Assembly (NCBI RefSeq): GCF_002356335.1
Contig: NZ_AP018165.1
Coordinates: forward strand, 1,178,001 to 1,242,000
Direction: 5' to 3'
Source of the DNA: [Mycobacterium] stephanolepidis
GTDB lineage: Bacteria; Actinomycetota; Actinomycetes; Mycobacteriales; Mycobacteriaceae
DNA length: 64,000 nt
Below, piece by piece: positions 19,190 to 28,861 of the stretch. Both the position numbers and the translations under genes were made by a program. Under the pieces are notes generated by a model, which saw only the letters and a list, made by a program, of their open reading frames with translations, made no database searches and was not told the DNA's origin. The first letter of the stretch is position 1. The number at the start of each line of letters is the position of its first letter.

Positions 19190-20787
19190 CAACTATTGAC
19201 CGACCGGCCCACGCTGCACTGCCCACCGGAGGCGGGTTGCACAGCGACGTGATCGTCATCGGCGCGGGTTTCGCCGGTATCGGATTCGCGATCAAGTTCA
19301 AAGAGGCGGGGTTTCACGATTTCGTCATCCTGGACGAGGCCGACGGGCCGGGTGGGACCTGGCACTGGAATACGTATCCGGGGATTGCGGTGGACATCCC
19401 GTCATTCAGCTATCAGTTCTCGTTCGAGAAGCGCCGTGACTGGTCGCGCTCTTATGCGCCCGGGCAGGAGCTGAAACGCTACGCCGAGCAGTGTGTGGCC
19501 AAATATGGCTTGGCCCAACATATCCAGTTCGGTACCAGTGTGGTGTCTGCCAGCTGGGATGCCGCTGCCAACCTCTGGCGCGTCGCCACTGCCGACGGCG
19601 CCGAGCGCACCTGCCGTTACGTGGTCAGTGCGTCCGGCGTCTTGACCCGGCCCAACAACCCCGATATTCCCGGGGTCGAGGCGTTCGCCGGTATCAAGAT
19701 GCACACCGCGCGCTGGGATCATGATCAGGATCTGCGCGGTAAGCGCGTCGGGATCATCGGGACCGGAGCCTCTGCGGTGCAGATCATTCCGTCCATTGCC
19801 GGGGATGTGGAACACCTCACGGTGTTTCAGCGCACACCTATCTGGTGCATGCCCAAACCCGACTTCGCCTTGTCCGCGCCATTCCGTTGGGCGCTGCGCC
19901 GCGTCCCCGGGGCACAGCAGGCAACGCGGCTTGCGAGCCAGGCGTTTGTCGAAGCGACGTTTCCCATTCCCGCGCACTACGACCGGATTCTGCGGATCAG
20001 ACCGCTCGCCGAGAAGCTGGGCCGCGCCTATCTGCGGTCACAGGTGCGCGATCCGGAGGTTCGTGCCAAGCTCACCCCGCAATATGGGCTGGGGTGCAAG
20101 CGGCCCAGTTTCCACAACGGCTACCTCGCCACCTTCAACCGCGCCAACGTCCTGCTGGAGACGGCATCGATCACCGAGATCGGTGCCAATGCCGTGCACA
20201 CCTCGGACGGGGCCCAGCATCGGCTCGACGTCCTGATCTTGGCTACGGGTTTCAAGGTGATGGACCCCGAAAACATGCCCACCTATGAGCTGCGCGGTGT
20301 CGGCGGCCTGAGCCTGCGGGAGAAGTGGTCGAATGAGCGTCTGCAGGCCTATGAAGGTGTCTCGGTACCGCAATTCCCCAATCACTTCAACATCTTCGGC
20401 CCGTACGGGTACAACGGATCGTCCTACTTCGCGCTCATCGAAGCGCAGACCGCGCACATCATTCGGGTCCTTTCGCACGCCCGCAAGGTGGGCGCCGAGC
20501 GTGTCGAGGTGACCCAGGAGGCCAACGATCGCTTCTTCCAGGAGATGCTGAGCAGACGGCATAACCAGATCTTCTGGCAAGACAGCTGTGCCAGCGCCAA
20601 CAGCTATTACTTCGACAAGAACGGCGATGTGCCGTTGCGTCCGACCACCACGCTGGAATCGGCGATCCGCAGTCGGCGATTCAACCTCGATGACTACTCG
20701 TTCCGCGGACGAGCACGGACATCGGCTGATCCGTCCGCGCGGCGCACGCACAGCACTCCTGCGGCGAATGCGAACATAGCCACGTAA
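19186..20787 (+). CDS. Flavin-containing Baeyer-Villiger-type monooxygenase
   Basis: 533 residues from GTG 19186, with AGGAG at 19173-19177 and a GTGA overlap with the hydrolase stop. FAD-binding GAGFAG is at residues 26-31, NADPH-binding IGTGAS follows later, and the Baeyer-Villiger fingerprint FxGxxxHxxxW(P/D) is present as FAGIKMHTARWD near residues 167-178. Such enzymes insert oxygen next to a ketone to form an ester or lactone. Related mycobacterial proteins include EthA and MymA, which can also activate thioamide prodrugs; no claim is made that this one does. The longer upstream frame from 19078 is rejected on ribosome-site grounds. Confidence 0.9.
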   Translation: MTTIDRPAHAALPTGGGLHSDVIVIGAGFAGIGFAIKFKEAGFHDFVILDEADGPGGTWHWNTYPGIAVDIPSFSYQFSFEKRRDWSRSYAPGQELKRYAEQCVAKYGLAQHIQFGTSVVSASWDAAANLWRVATADGAERTCRYVVSASGVLTRPNNPDIPGVEAFAGIKMHTARWDHDQDLRGKRVGIIGTGASAVQIIPSIAGDVEHLTVFQRTPIWCMPKPDFALSAPFRWALRRVPGAQQATRLASQAFVEATFPIPAHYDRILRIRPLAEKLGRAYLRSQVRDPEVRAKLTPQYGLGCKRPSFHNGYLATFNRANVLLETASITEIGANAVHTSDGAQHRLDVLILATGFKVMDPENMPTYELRGVGGLSLREKWSNERLQAYEGVSVPQFPNHFNIFGPYGYNGSSYFALIEAQTAHIIRVLSHARKVGAERVEVTQEANDRFFQEMLSRRHNQIFWQDSCASANSYYFDKNGDVPLRPTTTLESAIRSRRFNLDDYSFRGRARTSADPSARRTHSTPAANANIAT

Positions 20788-20815
20788 GAACCGCATCCCA
20801 CCGACAAGGTCCACC

Positions 20816-21763
20816 ATGCCGACACGACGCTCCGCCGCGCCTCCGCGTAGTGACGCGGGGCCGGCCACACCGATCACGTCGATACTCGCCGGACTGCGCC
20901 GCGCCCCGCGGCAGATCCGGCGGCAGTCACGAGATGCCGTGAAAGCTGTTGTTGAACAGCTTTTTACGACTATTGCGCAGTCTCCCGTTGACCCGGGTGC
21001 GGTCAGCGCGCTCTCACCGCAGGAGTACCGCATCGATGATCTGGCACGCGCTGCCGGTACGACCACCCGCAATATCCGCGTGTATCGCGATAGGGGATTG
21101 CTGCCCGCGCCGGCGCGAGTGGGGCGATTGGCCATCTACAACGAATCGCACCTGGCGCGGCTGCGGCTCATCACGTCGATGCTCGATCGCGGCTACAACC
21201 TGGCCCACCTGCAGGAGATGCTGACCGCCTGGGAGCAGGGCAAGGACCTCGGCGACATCCTCGGCATCGAGACCGCGCTCGTCGGTACCTGGGCCGATGA
21301 GAGGCCTAGCACGGTGTCGCGCGCCGAGGCCGAGCAACTGGTCGATGACCCGGCGGCACATAAGCGCCTGGCGGCGCTGGGGCTGATCCGCATCACCGGT
21401 GACACGGCCACCATCACCCGTCCGAAACTCATCGAGGCTTTCAACGACATCCGCCAGTACGGGATGGGGTTGGGCCAGCAGATCGATGTGTACGAAAAGG
21501 TATTGCCGCATATCGAGGAGATCAGTCGCATCCTGGTGGAGTCGGGTGCGCAGATGGTGACGGCACGCCTCGAATCGGGCGGGAAGCAGCTCGATGATGC
21601 ACAGATCCGCGAATTGCTCACTCTGCTAGTCAAACTGCGCACATACTCCGTCAGTTCGGTTCATGACACGCTGGCCGTGTCGATCGAAGCGACGATCGAA
21701 TCGATGTTCTCCGAGCTTTTGGCGGGCCTGGTCACCCCCGCATCCGCGTCGGACACCGCGTAG
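20816..21763 (+). CDS. MerR-type transcriptional regulator
   Basis: 315 residues. A basic, low-complexity N-terminus of about 70 residues precedes a MerR DNA-binding domain: YRIDDLARAAGTTTRNIRVY then RDRGLLPAPAR and a long helix with RLITSMLDRGYNLAHLQEM. The C-terminal 170 residues are helical and presumably bind ligand; there is no Cys cluster as in metal-sensing MerR proteins. It follows the monooxygenase by 28 nt and likely controls the operon through the palindrome at 15919-15964. Converges on xseB. Confidence 0.85.
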   Translation: MPTRRSAAPPRSDAGPATPITSILAGLRRAPRQIRRQSRDAVKAVVEQLFTTIAQSPVDPGAVSALSPQEYRIDDLARAAGTTTRNIRVYRDRGLLPAPARVGRLAIYNESHLARLRLITSMLDRGYNLAHLQEMLTAWEQGKDLGDILGIETALVGTWADERPSTVSRAEAEQLVDDPAAHKRLAALGLIRITGDTATITRPKLIEAFNDIRQYGMGLGQQIDVYEKVLPHIEEISRILVESGAQMVTARLESGGKQLDDAQIRELLTLLVKLRTYSVSSVHDTLAVSIEATIESMFSELLAGLVTPASASDTA

Positions 21764-21772
21764 GGCCTTGCC

Positions 21773-21797
21773 AGACGCCTATTCCGAGAGGGCGTCT
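21773..21797. terminator. Hairpin at the MerR-xseB convergence
   Basis: AGACGCC (21773-21779) pairs with GGCGTCT (21791-21797) across an 11-nt loop. It lies between two convergent stops and overlaps the xseB 3' end, a typical place for a shared terminator. The stem is short and no U-tract is evident. Confidence 0.35.
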
Positions 21798-21973
21798 TCG
21801 ATGCGCTTGCGTGCGCCCGCCAGATGCTCCTCGCAGCGTTTGGCCAGTGCCTCACCGCGTTCCCAGAGCGCCAGCGAAGTGTCCAGATCCAGGCCGCCCT
21901 GTTCGAGCTGCTGCACGACCTCGATCAGCTCGGCGCGCGCCTGCTCGTAACCGAGTTCGGCGGGATTGGTCAT
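21779..21973 (-). CDS. xseB: Exodeoxyribonuclease VII small subunit
   Basis: 64 residues, entire coiled-coil-like sequence with the conserved [24 protein letters not shown] and [18 protein letters not shown] regions of XseB. Partner of XseA in single-strand exonuclease VII, used in mismatch and damage processing. Its start overlaps the xseA stop by 4 nt (ATGA), so the two are translated in a coupled manner. Position equals Rv1107c. Confidence 0.95.
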   Translation of the reverse strand: MTNPAELGYEQARAELIEVVQQLEQGGLDLDTSLALWERGEALAKRCEEHLAGARKRIEDALSE

Positions 21974-23202
21974 GACGATTCTCCTGTCACGGTTGCGGTT
22001 ACGGCACCATCGGAAACGCGCACACGCAGCGATGCCCCGGCGGGTGCATCGCCCACCGTTCGCAGCACCTCCACCGTGCCATCGTCGCGCACGCGCTGCA
22101 CCACTGAGTACCCGCGGGCCAGGGTAGCGGCCGGCCCCAGTGTGGCCAGCTGCGCCGATAAGTGGCCTACCCGTTGTGATTCGGATTCCACCAGTCGCCT
22201 CATATCGCGGCGCAATGCCGTTCGCGCGATGCCGATTTCGTCCTGGCGCACGGTGACCATCCGGAGCGGATCGGCCAGCACCGGCCGGCTGCGTACCTGG
22301 TCCAGGCCGCGCTGCTCGCGCTGCACCCAGTTGCGCAACGCCTGAGCCGAACGCCGCCGCAGGTCCATAATCAATGCCTGCTCGGCGGCCGCATCGGGTA
22401 CCAGTTTCTTGGCCGCGTCGGTGGGTGTCGCCGCGCGCAGGTCCGCCACCAGATCGGAGAGCGGGTTGTCCGGCTCATGCCCGACGGCGCTGACCACCGG
22501 GGTGCGGCACGCCGAAATCGCGCGGCACAGAGTCTCATCGGAGAACGGCAGTAGATCCTCCACGCTGCCACCGCCGCGGGCCAGCGCGATCACATCCACT
22601 GAGGGGTCGGCATCCAGCGCCTGTAGCGCGGCGACGATCTCGGCCACCGCGTGCGGGCCCTGTACGGGAGTGTTACGCACCGCGAATTGCACTGCGGGCC
22701 AACGTGCCAACGCCACCGACGTCACATCGTGCTCGGCGGCGCTGGCCCGGCCCGTGATCAGGCCGATGCGGGACGGCAGGAATGGAACCGGGCGCTTGAG
22801 TCGCGCGTCGAACAGTCCCTCGGCGGCCAGCAGCTGCCGCAGCCGCTCGATCCGGGCCAGCAGCTCGCCGATACCTACCGCGCGAATTTCGCTGAGCCGC
22901 AATGAAAATGAGCCACGCACCGTGTAGAAGGTGGGTTTACCGCACACCACCACCTGGGTGCCTTCGGTCAGCTTTACCGGTGCGTTGCGCACCATGTCGG
23001 GCGGGCAGGTCACGGTCAGCGACATGTCGGCGGCCGGGTCGCGCAGCACCATGAACACGGTCTTGCTGCCGGGCCGGACATCGATCTGCGTCAGCTGACC
23101 TTCCACCCACACCTGGCCCAGGCGGTCGATCCACTTGGCCACCCGGGTGGCAACGGCCCGGACCGGCCACGGGTTTTCGGGGCTTGTCCCCGGATCAGCC
23201 AC
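21970..23202 (-). CDS. xseA: Exodeoxyribonuclease VII large subunit
   Basis: 410 residues with an N-terminal OB fold ([24 protein letters not shown] by segments) and the ExoVII catalytic region including [28 protein letters not shown] and [19 protein letters not shown]-terminal helical part binds XseB. It overlaps the upstream lipid-droplet protein gene by 8 nt and xseB by 4 nt, giving a three-gene minus-strand operon. Position equals Rv1108c. Confidence 0.96.
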   Translation of the reverse strand: MADPGTSPENPWPVRAVATRVAKWIDRLGQVWVEGQLTQIDVRPGSKTVFMVLRDPAADMSLTVTCPPDMVRNAPVKLTEGTQVVVCGKPTFYTVRGSFSLRLSEIRAVGIGELLARIERLRQLLAAEGLFDARLKRPVPFLPSRIGLITGRASAAEHDVTSVALARWPAVQFAVRNTPVQGPHAVAEIVAALQALDADPSVDVIALARGGGSVEDLLPFSDETLCRAISACRTPVVSAVGHEPDNPLSDLVADLRAATPTDAAKKLVPDAAAEQALIMDLRRRSAQALRNWVQREQRGLDQVRSRPVLADPLRMVTVRQDEIGIARTALRRDMRRLVESESQRVGHLSAQLATLGPAATLARGYSVVQRVRDDGTVEVLRTVGDAPAGASLRVRVSDGAVTATVTGESS

Positions 23203-23902
23203 GGGCAGCGGCGCGGGTGATCCTGTTCGCGAGCAAGGTCTGATACGGCGCGCGTGCCTTGTGAGCGTCTTCGTAGGTCAGCAGCTCTTCGAGCTCGCTC
23301 ACGGACAGCGACTGCAGCCGCGCCCGCAGCTGCGCCAGTGTCAGGTCGTGGTAGCCGAGCTCGACGACGACATCGGGAGCGTTCGGATCTGCAGGCTCCG
23401 CGGGTGCCGCCGGCGCCGCCTTTTTGGCCGGGGCCTTCTTGGCGGCTGCCTTCTTCGCCGGCGCCTTACGCGGCGCGGCCTTCGCGGCTACGGGCGTGTC
23501 CTCGGGGGCCGGTGCGGCCGCCTCGGGTTCGGGAGCCGACGGCGCTGTGGGTTCGGAGGAGTACAGCGCAAACCGTCCCTGGGTCATCCGTTCGGCCGCG
23601 TCCTCGTAGACGGCGTTGGCCTGCGACTCGTCGGGTTCGGGTGCATCGAGCTCGTCGATGTCCTCGTCGAAGGTCGCCCACTCCGGCTGCTCCTCGGTGG
23701 GCGGGAAGATGTTTTCCCAGGTCTCGTCGCCCTTGATGGCCAATTCCGTGACTGTCTGCTGGAACCGCATGAAGTTCTGCACCGTCTGGCTGGCGGCCGT
23801 CATGGGATAGGTCAGCACCGCCTGCGGCAGCTTGCGGGTCTCTTCAAGAACGGTGGCGGCGACCCCAAGAAGCAACCGGACGCCGAACGGAGGACGAATC
23901 AT
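23195..23902 (-). CDS. Lipid droplet-associated protein homologue
   Basis: 235 residues. Begins [21 protein letters not shown], a conserved amphipathic N-terminal region, has an acidic middle, a low-complexity Ala/Pro/Lys stretch with repeated PAKKAA units (roughly residues 140-165), and a C-terminal helix-hairpin region [18 protein letters not shown]. Gene order before xseA and divergent from ispH matches Rv1109c and related proteins annotated as lipid-droplet associated in mycobacteria. The Lys/Ala repeats resemble mycobacterial nucleic-acid-binding tails; whether it binds lipid, DNA or both cannot be decided here. Confidence 0.75.
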   Translation of the reverse strand: MIRPPFGVRLLLGVAATVLEETRKLPQAVLTYPMTAASQTVQNFMRFQQTVTELAIKGDETWENIFPPTEEQPEWATFDEDIDELDAPEPDESQANAVYEDAAERMTQGRFALYSSEPTAPSAPEPEAAAPAPEDTPVAAKAAPRKAPAKKAAAKKAPAKKAAPAAPAEPADPNAPDVVVELGYHDLTLAQLRARLQSLSVSELEELLTYEDAHKARAPYQTLLANRITRAAARG

Positions 23903-23962
23903 AGGTTCAAGCTTGCCTTACGTCGGTCGTGCAGCGAAAGGCTGGGCCGTAAGCTGGTGACT

Positions 23963-24961
23963 ATGGCTGCAGTCGATATGGGCACTCCGGGGATGGTGAG
24001 CACCGTCGTCGGCCCGGCGACGAGCAAGCGCGTGCTGCTGGCTGAGCCGCGCGGCTACTGCGCTGGTGTCGATCGTGCGGTCGAGACCGTCGAGCGGGCG
24101 CTGGAGAAGCACGGCGCCCCCGTCTACGTGCGTCACGAGATCGTGCACAACCGATATGTGGTGGACACGCTGGCCAAGGCGGGTGCGATCTTCGTCGACG
24201 AGACCGACGAGGTGCCCGAAGGGGCGATCGTCGTGTTCTCCGCCCACGGTGTCGCGCCGACCGTCCACCAGGACGCCGCGGCGCGCAACCTGAAGACCAT
24301 CGATGCCACCTGCCCGCTGGTCACCAAGGTGCATCAGGAGGCCAAGCGGTTCGCCCGCGACGACTTCGACATCCTGCTCATCGGTCACGAGGGCCACGAG
24401 GAGGTCATCGGTACCGCCGGTGAGGCCCCCGACCACGTGCAGCTGGTCGACGGCCCGGGCTCGGTGGACAAGGTCACCGTGCGTGACGAGAAGAAGGTCA
24501 TCTGGCTGTCCCAGACGACGCTGAGCGTCGACGAGACCATGGAGACCGTGCAGCGCCTGCGCGAGCGCTTCCCGACGCTGCAGGACCCGCCCAGCGACGA
24601 TATCTGCTACGCCACCCAGAACCGTCAGGTCGCGGTGAAGGCGATGGCCCCCGAATGTGAATTGGTGATCGTCGTCGGCTCGCGCAACTCGTCGAACTCG
24701 GTGCGGTTGGTCGAGGTCGCCCTCGGTGCCGGCTCCAACGCCTCATACCTGGTCGACTACGCCGAGGACATCGACCCAGCCTGGCTTGAGGGCGTGACAA
24801 CGGTCGGCGTCACATCGGGTGCTTCGGTGCCCGAGGTGCTGGTGCGCGGGGTGTTGGAGCGGCTCGCTGAGCACGGCTACGGGCAGGTGCAGCCGGTCAC
24901 CACGGCCAATGAAACGTTGGTGTTCTCGCTGCCGCGTGAACTGCGGGCCGCGCGACACTAG
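23963..24961 (+). CDS. ispH: 4-hydroxy-3-methylbut-2-enyl diphosphate reductase
   Basis: Last enzyme of the MEP isoprenoid pathway. 332 residues with the three [4Fe-4S] cysteines in [24 protein letters not shown] and [10 protein letters not shown], plus the [12 protein letters not shown] substrate-binding segment. TAAGCT at 23950-23955 ends 7 nt before ATG 23963, supporting a leaderless transcript at that codon. An ATG five codons in is possible. Divergent from the lipid-droplet protein gene; matches Rv1110 (LytB2). Confidence 0.96.
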   Translation: MAAVDMGTPGMVSTVVGPATSKRVLLAEPRGYCAGVDRAVETVERALEKHGAPVYVRHEIVHNRYVVDTLAKAGAIFVDETDEVPEGAIVVFSAHGVAPTVHQDAAARNLKTIDATCPLVTKVHQEAKRFARDDFDILLIGHEGHEEVIGTAGEAPDHVQLVDGPGSVDKVTVRDEKKVIWLSQTTLSVDETMETVQRLRERFPTLQDPPSDDICYATQNRQVAVKAMAPECELVIVVGSRNSSNSVRLVEVALGAGSNASYLVDYAEDIDPAWLEGVTTVGVTSGASVPEVLVRGVLERLAEHGYGQVQPVTTANETLVFSLPRELRAARH

Positions 24962-24967
24962 TTCGCG

Positions 24968-25906
24968 CTAGCGGTCGTAGTCCCAGGCGTCGTCGTATCG
25001 GTCCGGACGGCGCCGTGGAGGAGCCGGTGGACGCTCATCTCTGTACCTGACCGCAGGGCGGTGCGGCTCACGCGTGGGTTCCGCGCGGGGCTCCCGGTAG
25101 CGGGGCCGCGGCTCGTATCCGTAGTCGTCGTATTCGTCGCGGGCCCGTCGTGCGGGACGGCGTTCGGTCCGCATCGGGCGCTCGTCCTCCCACGGGGTGC
25201 CGACCGCCGACGCCCGCCGCGAGACGGGTTCGGAATCGGGGGCGGGGCGGCGACGCGTGCCGGACTCGTGCCTTCCGTGGCGTGTCCGCGCGGCGGCCTC
25301 GTCGGGGCGGGGGCGGCGGGTTCGGGTGGTGCTTCCTGCGCTCCTGCCCGTGGTGTCGGCCTCGGCATCGACCAGCGCCTGTACCCGGGTCCGTGAGGAC
25401 GTCCTCGGCTTGGCGGTCTTTGTGGTCTTCGCAGCCTTGGGCTTGGCCGTCTTTTCTTTGGCGGGCTTACTGGTGAACATTCCCCAGTACCAGCGCACCA
25501 CTCCGATGATCAGCACGCCCAACGCGGTGCTGATCATCAGCGGGAAGCGTTCGATCAGCGGGTACCCGGTGGTGATGGCCATGTTCCTGATGCCATCGGC
25601 CGGCCCCTTCGACATGATCATGTAGGCCATCGGGATGCTCGCGAACAGGATCAGCGGCGGCTGCACGATGGCGGTGAAGATCGATGAATACCGCACCGCG
25701 AAAACCGCCAGGACGCATCCCGCTGCGTAGCAGCCGGCGAACGCGCCGGTCAGCTTCTCACCATTGACCATCGCGTCAATTGCGAAACCAAGCGCGGTTC
25801 CAGCGACCGCGATCAGGATTGCGCCCCACCATGGCACACCCGGGATATCGGGGTGCGCCGACCGGTGATCGGCTTCCACCGATGAGCGGGCGCGTTGACC
25901 TGTCAC
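24968..25906 (-). CDS. DUF6542 membrane protein with long disordered tail
   Basis: 312 residues. About four membrane helices occupy residues 25-145 (WGAILIAVAGTALGFAIDAM; LLAVFAVRYSSI region; MISTALGVLIIGVVRWYWGM). The remaining 165 residues are Lys/Ala/Thr-rich and then Arg/Asp/Tyr/Pro-rich and surely disordered and cytosolic, ending YDDAWDYDR. Matches the Rv1111c position and DUF6542 architecture. Function unknown. Converges with ispH, 6 nt between stops. Confidence 0.75.
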   Translation of the reverse strand: MTGQRARSSVEADHRSAHPDIPGVPWWGAILIAVAGTALGFAIDAMVNGEKLTGAFAGCYAAGCVLAVFAVRYSSIFTAIVQPPLILFASIPMAYMIMSKGPADGIRNMAITTGYPLIERFPLMISTALGVLIIGVVRWYWGMFTSKPAKEKTAKPKAAKTTKTAKPRTSSRTRVQALVDAEADTTGRSAGSTTRTRRPRPDEAAARTRHGRHESGTRRRPAPDSEPVSRRASAVGTPWEDERPMRTERRPARRARDEYDDYGYEPRPRYREPRAEPTREPHRPAVRYRDERPPAPPRRRPDRYDDAWDYDR

Positions 25907-25968
25907 ATGTTGAAAGGTACCGGTGCCGAGCCGGATGTTCGGTAACGGTGCCCGTCAGCGTGCTTGTG

Positions 25969-26148
25969 TCAGCAGCATCGCGCCGACGGATTCGCGTCCG
26001 CATCGGCGTACCGCGAGCGCCAAAATTCGGCTTCGGTGGGCACCGGAGCGCCCGGATGACGGCGCCGTAGGTGCTCGACATATCGCTGGTAGTCGTGGTC
26101 GCCCATGACCGAGGTGAACCACCACACCAGCCCCTTGATCAGCTTCAT
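25969..26148 (-). CDS. YbdD/YjiX family small protein, partner of CstA
   Basis: 59 residues, MKLIKGLVWWFTSVMGDHD, then YVEHLRRRHPGAPVPTEAEF. The Gx(D/D)Y...H...HP pattern is that of the YbdD/YjiX family, which is nearly always found directly after cstA-type transporters and is needed for their function in enterobacteria. The start codon overlaps the cstA stop by 4 nt (ATGA), so it is translationally coupled. It is too short for most gene callers' default cut-offs. Confidence 0.85.
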   Translation of the reverse strand: MKLIKGLVWWFTSVMGDHDYQRYVEHLRRRHPGAPVPTEAEFWRSRYADADANPSARCC

Positions 26149-28412
26149 GTCCGGGTCCCGGCGAGTTCACGTGCTGCCCATTGCTTCTCGACTTCCTTCT
26201 CCACATCGGTGGGCAGGAAGCCGCTGGGTGCGAAGAGCCGAGACGGAACATCGTCGTCTTCGGTCGTCGGCAGACCTCCGGCCCGCACCGCGCGCAGACA
26301 CGTCCAGGCTGCGGCCGCCACGACCACCAACACCAATGAGGCGAAGACAACCGAGAGTGTCCCCTGCACAAACGTGTTTCGGATCACGGCGTCGATGGCC
26401 TCGGGCGTCTTGGCGGTCTTGAACGTCGTCAGACCCGCGTCGCGGGCGTCCGCGTACAGCTGGTGCTGCGTCCAGTAGCCCACCGCGGGATCCGAGGAGA
26501 AGATTTTCTGCCAGGACGCGGTCATGGTGACGATCAGGTCCCAGGCCAGTGGGACGGCGGGAATCCAGGCCCACTTGTAGAGCCGCTGTTTGACGACGAC
26601 CGTCAACACCACCGTCAAGGCGATCGCAGCCAACAGCTGGTTGGCGATACCGAACAACGGGAACAGCGTGTTGATGCCGCCGAGGGGGTCGGTGACGCCC
26701 ATGAGCAGGATCGAACCCCAGCCGCCGACGACGATCGCCGAGCAGATCCACGCCCCGGGCCGCCAGGAGGCGTCCTTGAAGCGGCGCAGCGGCCCACCCA
26801 GGTTCCCCAGGGAGTCCGACAGCATGAATCGGGCAACCCGGGTGCCGGCGTCGACGGTGGTGAGGATGAACAGCGCCTCGAACATGATCGCGAAGTGGTA
26901 CCAGAACGCCTTGAACCCGCTGCCGCCGAATACATCCGACATGACGTGCGAGATCCCGATGGCCAGGGTGGGGGCGCCGCCGGTGCGCGAGACGATCGAC
27001 GTCTCGCCGATGTCCTTGGCGGTTTGGGTCAGCTGGGCACCGGTGATGTCCGGACCGCCGATCGGCAGTGCATTGACGTAGGCGGCGGCGGTTTCGGCTG
27101 TGCCGCCCGTGGCCGCGGTGGGTGCGTTGATCGCAAAGTACAAGTGCTGGTTGAGGATCGCCGCGGTGACCAACGCCATGACGGCGACGAAAGACTCGGT
27201 GAGCATGCCGCCGTATCCGATGAAGCGGGCCTGGCTCTCCTTCTCCAGCAGTTTGGGTGTGGTCCCCGAGGCGATCAGTGAATGAAAGCCCGACAGTGCT
27301 CCGCAGGCGATGGTGATGAACAGGAACGGGAACAGCGATCCGGCGAAGGCCGGGCCCGAGGTGTTGAAGGCGAACTCGCTGACCGCAGGCAGTTGTGCCA
27401 CCGGCCGGGCGATCAGGATGCCCACGGCCAGCATCGCGATGGTCCCGACCTTCATGAAGGTCGACAGGTAGTCGCGGGGGGCGAGCAGCAGCCACACCGG
27501 CAACACCGAGGCGGCGAACCCGTAGAACATCATCAGCCAGGCGATGGTGGTTTTGTCGAGGCTGAACAGTGTTTCGCCCCAGCCCGATTCGGCAACCCAG
27601 CGACCGGAGATGATCGCGGCGAGCAGCAGTGCGACACCGATGACGGTCACCTCACTGACCTTGCCTGGACGCAGGTAGCGCAGATACACGCCCATGAACA
27701 ATGCGATGGGGATGGTCATCGCGATGGAGAACACGCCCCAGGGGCTTTCACCGAGAGCGTTGACGACGACCAGGCCCAGCACCGCGATCAGGATGATCAT
27801 GATGACGAAGATGGCCACCATGGCGGCGACACCGCCGACGGTGCCCATCTCGTCGCGGGCCATCTGGCCCAGACTGCGACCACCGCGCCGGGTGGAGATC
27901 ACCAGCACCAGGTAGTCCTGGACCGCCCCGGCCAGAACGACGCCGACGACAATCCAGATGATTCCGGGCAGATACCCCATCTGCGCGGCCAGTACCGGGC
28001 CGACCAGCGGGCCCGCTCCGGCGATGGCGGCGAAGTGGTGGCCGAACAGCACCCGCCGGTCGGTGGGGACGAAGTCCTTGCCGTTGTCGAGCGTCTCGGC
28101 AGGGGTGGCGCGGTCGTCGCGCGGCCTGACGAGCTTGCGTTCAATCAGCTTGGCGTAGAACCGGTAGGCGATGAGGTAGGTGCAGATCGCGGCGACCACG
28201 AACCAGACCGCGTTGACGTGTTCCCCGCGCAACAGCGCGATCATCGTCCAGGCGAAGGCTCCCAGCAGTGCCACCAACACCAGCACCACGCGCGATGTGG
28301 GTGAGGGTGCCCGGTTGTCGATCACGCCGACGGGCGGAAGGTCGGGGTCGGTCCGCAGCAGCTCGACGCCGGGTGGGGGAGTCAGGTCCTGGGGCTCTAC
28401 CGAGGTGGCCAT
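26145..28412 (-). CDS. cstA: Carbon starvation protein A family peptide/pyruvate transporter
   Basis: 755 residues from ATG 28412, close to the 758 of the M. tuberculosis homologue; the longer frame to 28820 would cross the promoter of the divergent gene. CstA-family signatures are visible: GPLVGPVLAAQMGYLPG, STRRGGRSLGQMARDE, CGALSGFHSLIASGTTPK and FGIANQLLAAIAL, spread over about 16 membrane helices. Family members import peptides or pyruvate under carbon limitation. It is followed by the coupled YbdD-like gene. In M. tuberculosis cstA is elsewhere, so its position between DUF6542 and ychF is a rearrangement. Confidence 0.93.
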   Translation of the reverse strand: MATSVEPQDLTPPPGVELLRTDPDLPPVGVIDNRAPSPTSRVVLVLVALLGAFAWTMIALLRGEHVNAVWFVVAAICTYLIAYRFYAKLIERKLVRPRDDRATPAETLDNGKDFVPTDRRVLFGHHFAAIAGAGPLVGPVLAAQMGYLPGIIWIVVGVVLAGAVQDYLVLVISTRRGGRSLGQMARDEMGTVGGVAAMVAIFVIMIILIAVLGLVVVNALGESPWGVFSIAMTIPIALFMGVYLRYLRPGKVSEVTVIGVALLLAAIISGRWVAESGWGETLFSLDKTTIAWLMMFYGFAASVLPVWLLLAPRDYLSTFMKVGTIAMLAVGILIARPVAQLPAVSEFAFNTSGPAFAGSLFPFLFITIACGALSGFHSLIASGTTPKLLEKESQARFIGYGGMLTESFVAVMALVTAAILNQHLYFAINAPTAATGGTAETAAAYVNALPIGGPDITGAQLTQTAKDIGETSIVSRTGGAPTLAIGISHVMSDVFGGSGFKAFWYHFAIMFEALFILTTVDAGTRVARFMLSDSLGNLGGPLRRFKDASWRPGAWICSAIVVGGWGSILLMGVTDPLGGINTLFPLFGIANQLLAAIALTVVLTVVVKQRLYKWAWIPAVPLAWDLIVTMTASWQKIFSSDPAVGYWTQHQLYADARDAGLTTFKTAKTPEAIDAVIRNTFVQGTLSVVFASLVLVVVAAAAWTCLRAVRAGGLPTTEDDDVPSRLFAPSGFLPTDVEKEVEKQWAARELAGTRT

Positions 28413-28471
28413 GCGCGTTACCTTAGGTCCCCGCTGTGGCGCCCTGTCGTACATCGAGTGTCTGTTCAAGT

Positions 28472-28498
28472 TCAGGGATAGATCGGGGCCATCCCTGA
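28472..28498. promoter_or_regulatory. Palindrome A upstream of a small exported protein
   Basis: TCAGGGAT (28472-28479) and ATCCCTGA (28491-28498) form a perfect 8-bp dyad with an 11-nt spacer. It lies 34 nt upstream of the start at 28533 and recurs, with the same spacing and nearly the same spacer, at 28862-28886. A DNA-binding protein that sees both is inferred. Confidence 0.6.
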
Positions 28499-28532
28499 TG
28501 TCTTTCGTGGTCTTTGGTCCATAGCGTTGGGT

Positions 28533-28850
28533 ATGACCAAAACAGTGTTGTTTACAAAGGCTTTGGGTGCCTTCGTGATGTTCCCGATTGCGGCGGTGGC
28601 ACTGGCGGCCGTCGCGCAGGCGCGCCCGCGGGACTATGGCGACCCCGAGACCGTGATCAGTTCCCTTGAAGAACAAGGAAATTACGTCATGCTGAACCGA
28701 ACCGGTACTTGGCCATTGGAGGATTGCGTGGTGACCGGGGTGCGACAGGGCACTTCGGTGTACCGAGAGGAGCATCCGGTCGGCGCCCACCGCAAGTCGG
28801 TTCAGAAGGTGCTGGATCACGGAACCTACTACGTGGACCTGGCGTGCTGA
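28533..28850 (+). CDS. Small exported Cys-pair protein (family member A)
   Basis: 105 residues: signal peptide (hydrophobic core VMFPIAAVALAAVAQA) then a mature domain of about 75 residues with two cysteines. It shares with the proteins at 29629 and 37063 the pattern VIxxLxxxGxxVxxNRxGxxPLxxCxxTxVRxG, here as VISSLEEQGNYVMLNRTGTW, and a final Cys as last residue (VDLAC). The two cysteines can form a disulfide across the domain. The family is not one I can name; function unknown. Preceded by palindrome A and followed by PspC, which has a twin palindrome. Confidence 0.75.
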   Translation: MTKTVLFTKALGAFVMFPIAAVALAAVAQARPRDYGDPETVISSLEEQGNYVMLNRTGTWPLEDCVVTGVRQGTSVYREEHPVGAHRKSVQKVLDHGTYYVDLAC

Positions 28851-28861
28851 GCCGCGAAGAC

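Noticed and set aside
23405..23485. Repeat array with PAKKAA units suspected as a CRISPR-like tandem
   Set aside because: The repeats are coding, in frame, and lack unique spacers.
23135..23962. Upstream extension of ispH
   Set aside because: The frame is antisense to the lipid-droplet gene; the leaderless ATG at 23963 is well supported.
26463..28304. Plus-strand frames opposite cstA
   Set aside because: cstA has unmistakable signatures on the other strand, and the plus frames are low-complexity Asp/Glu/Arg/His runs.
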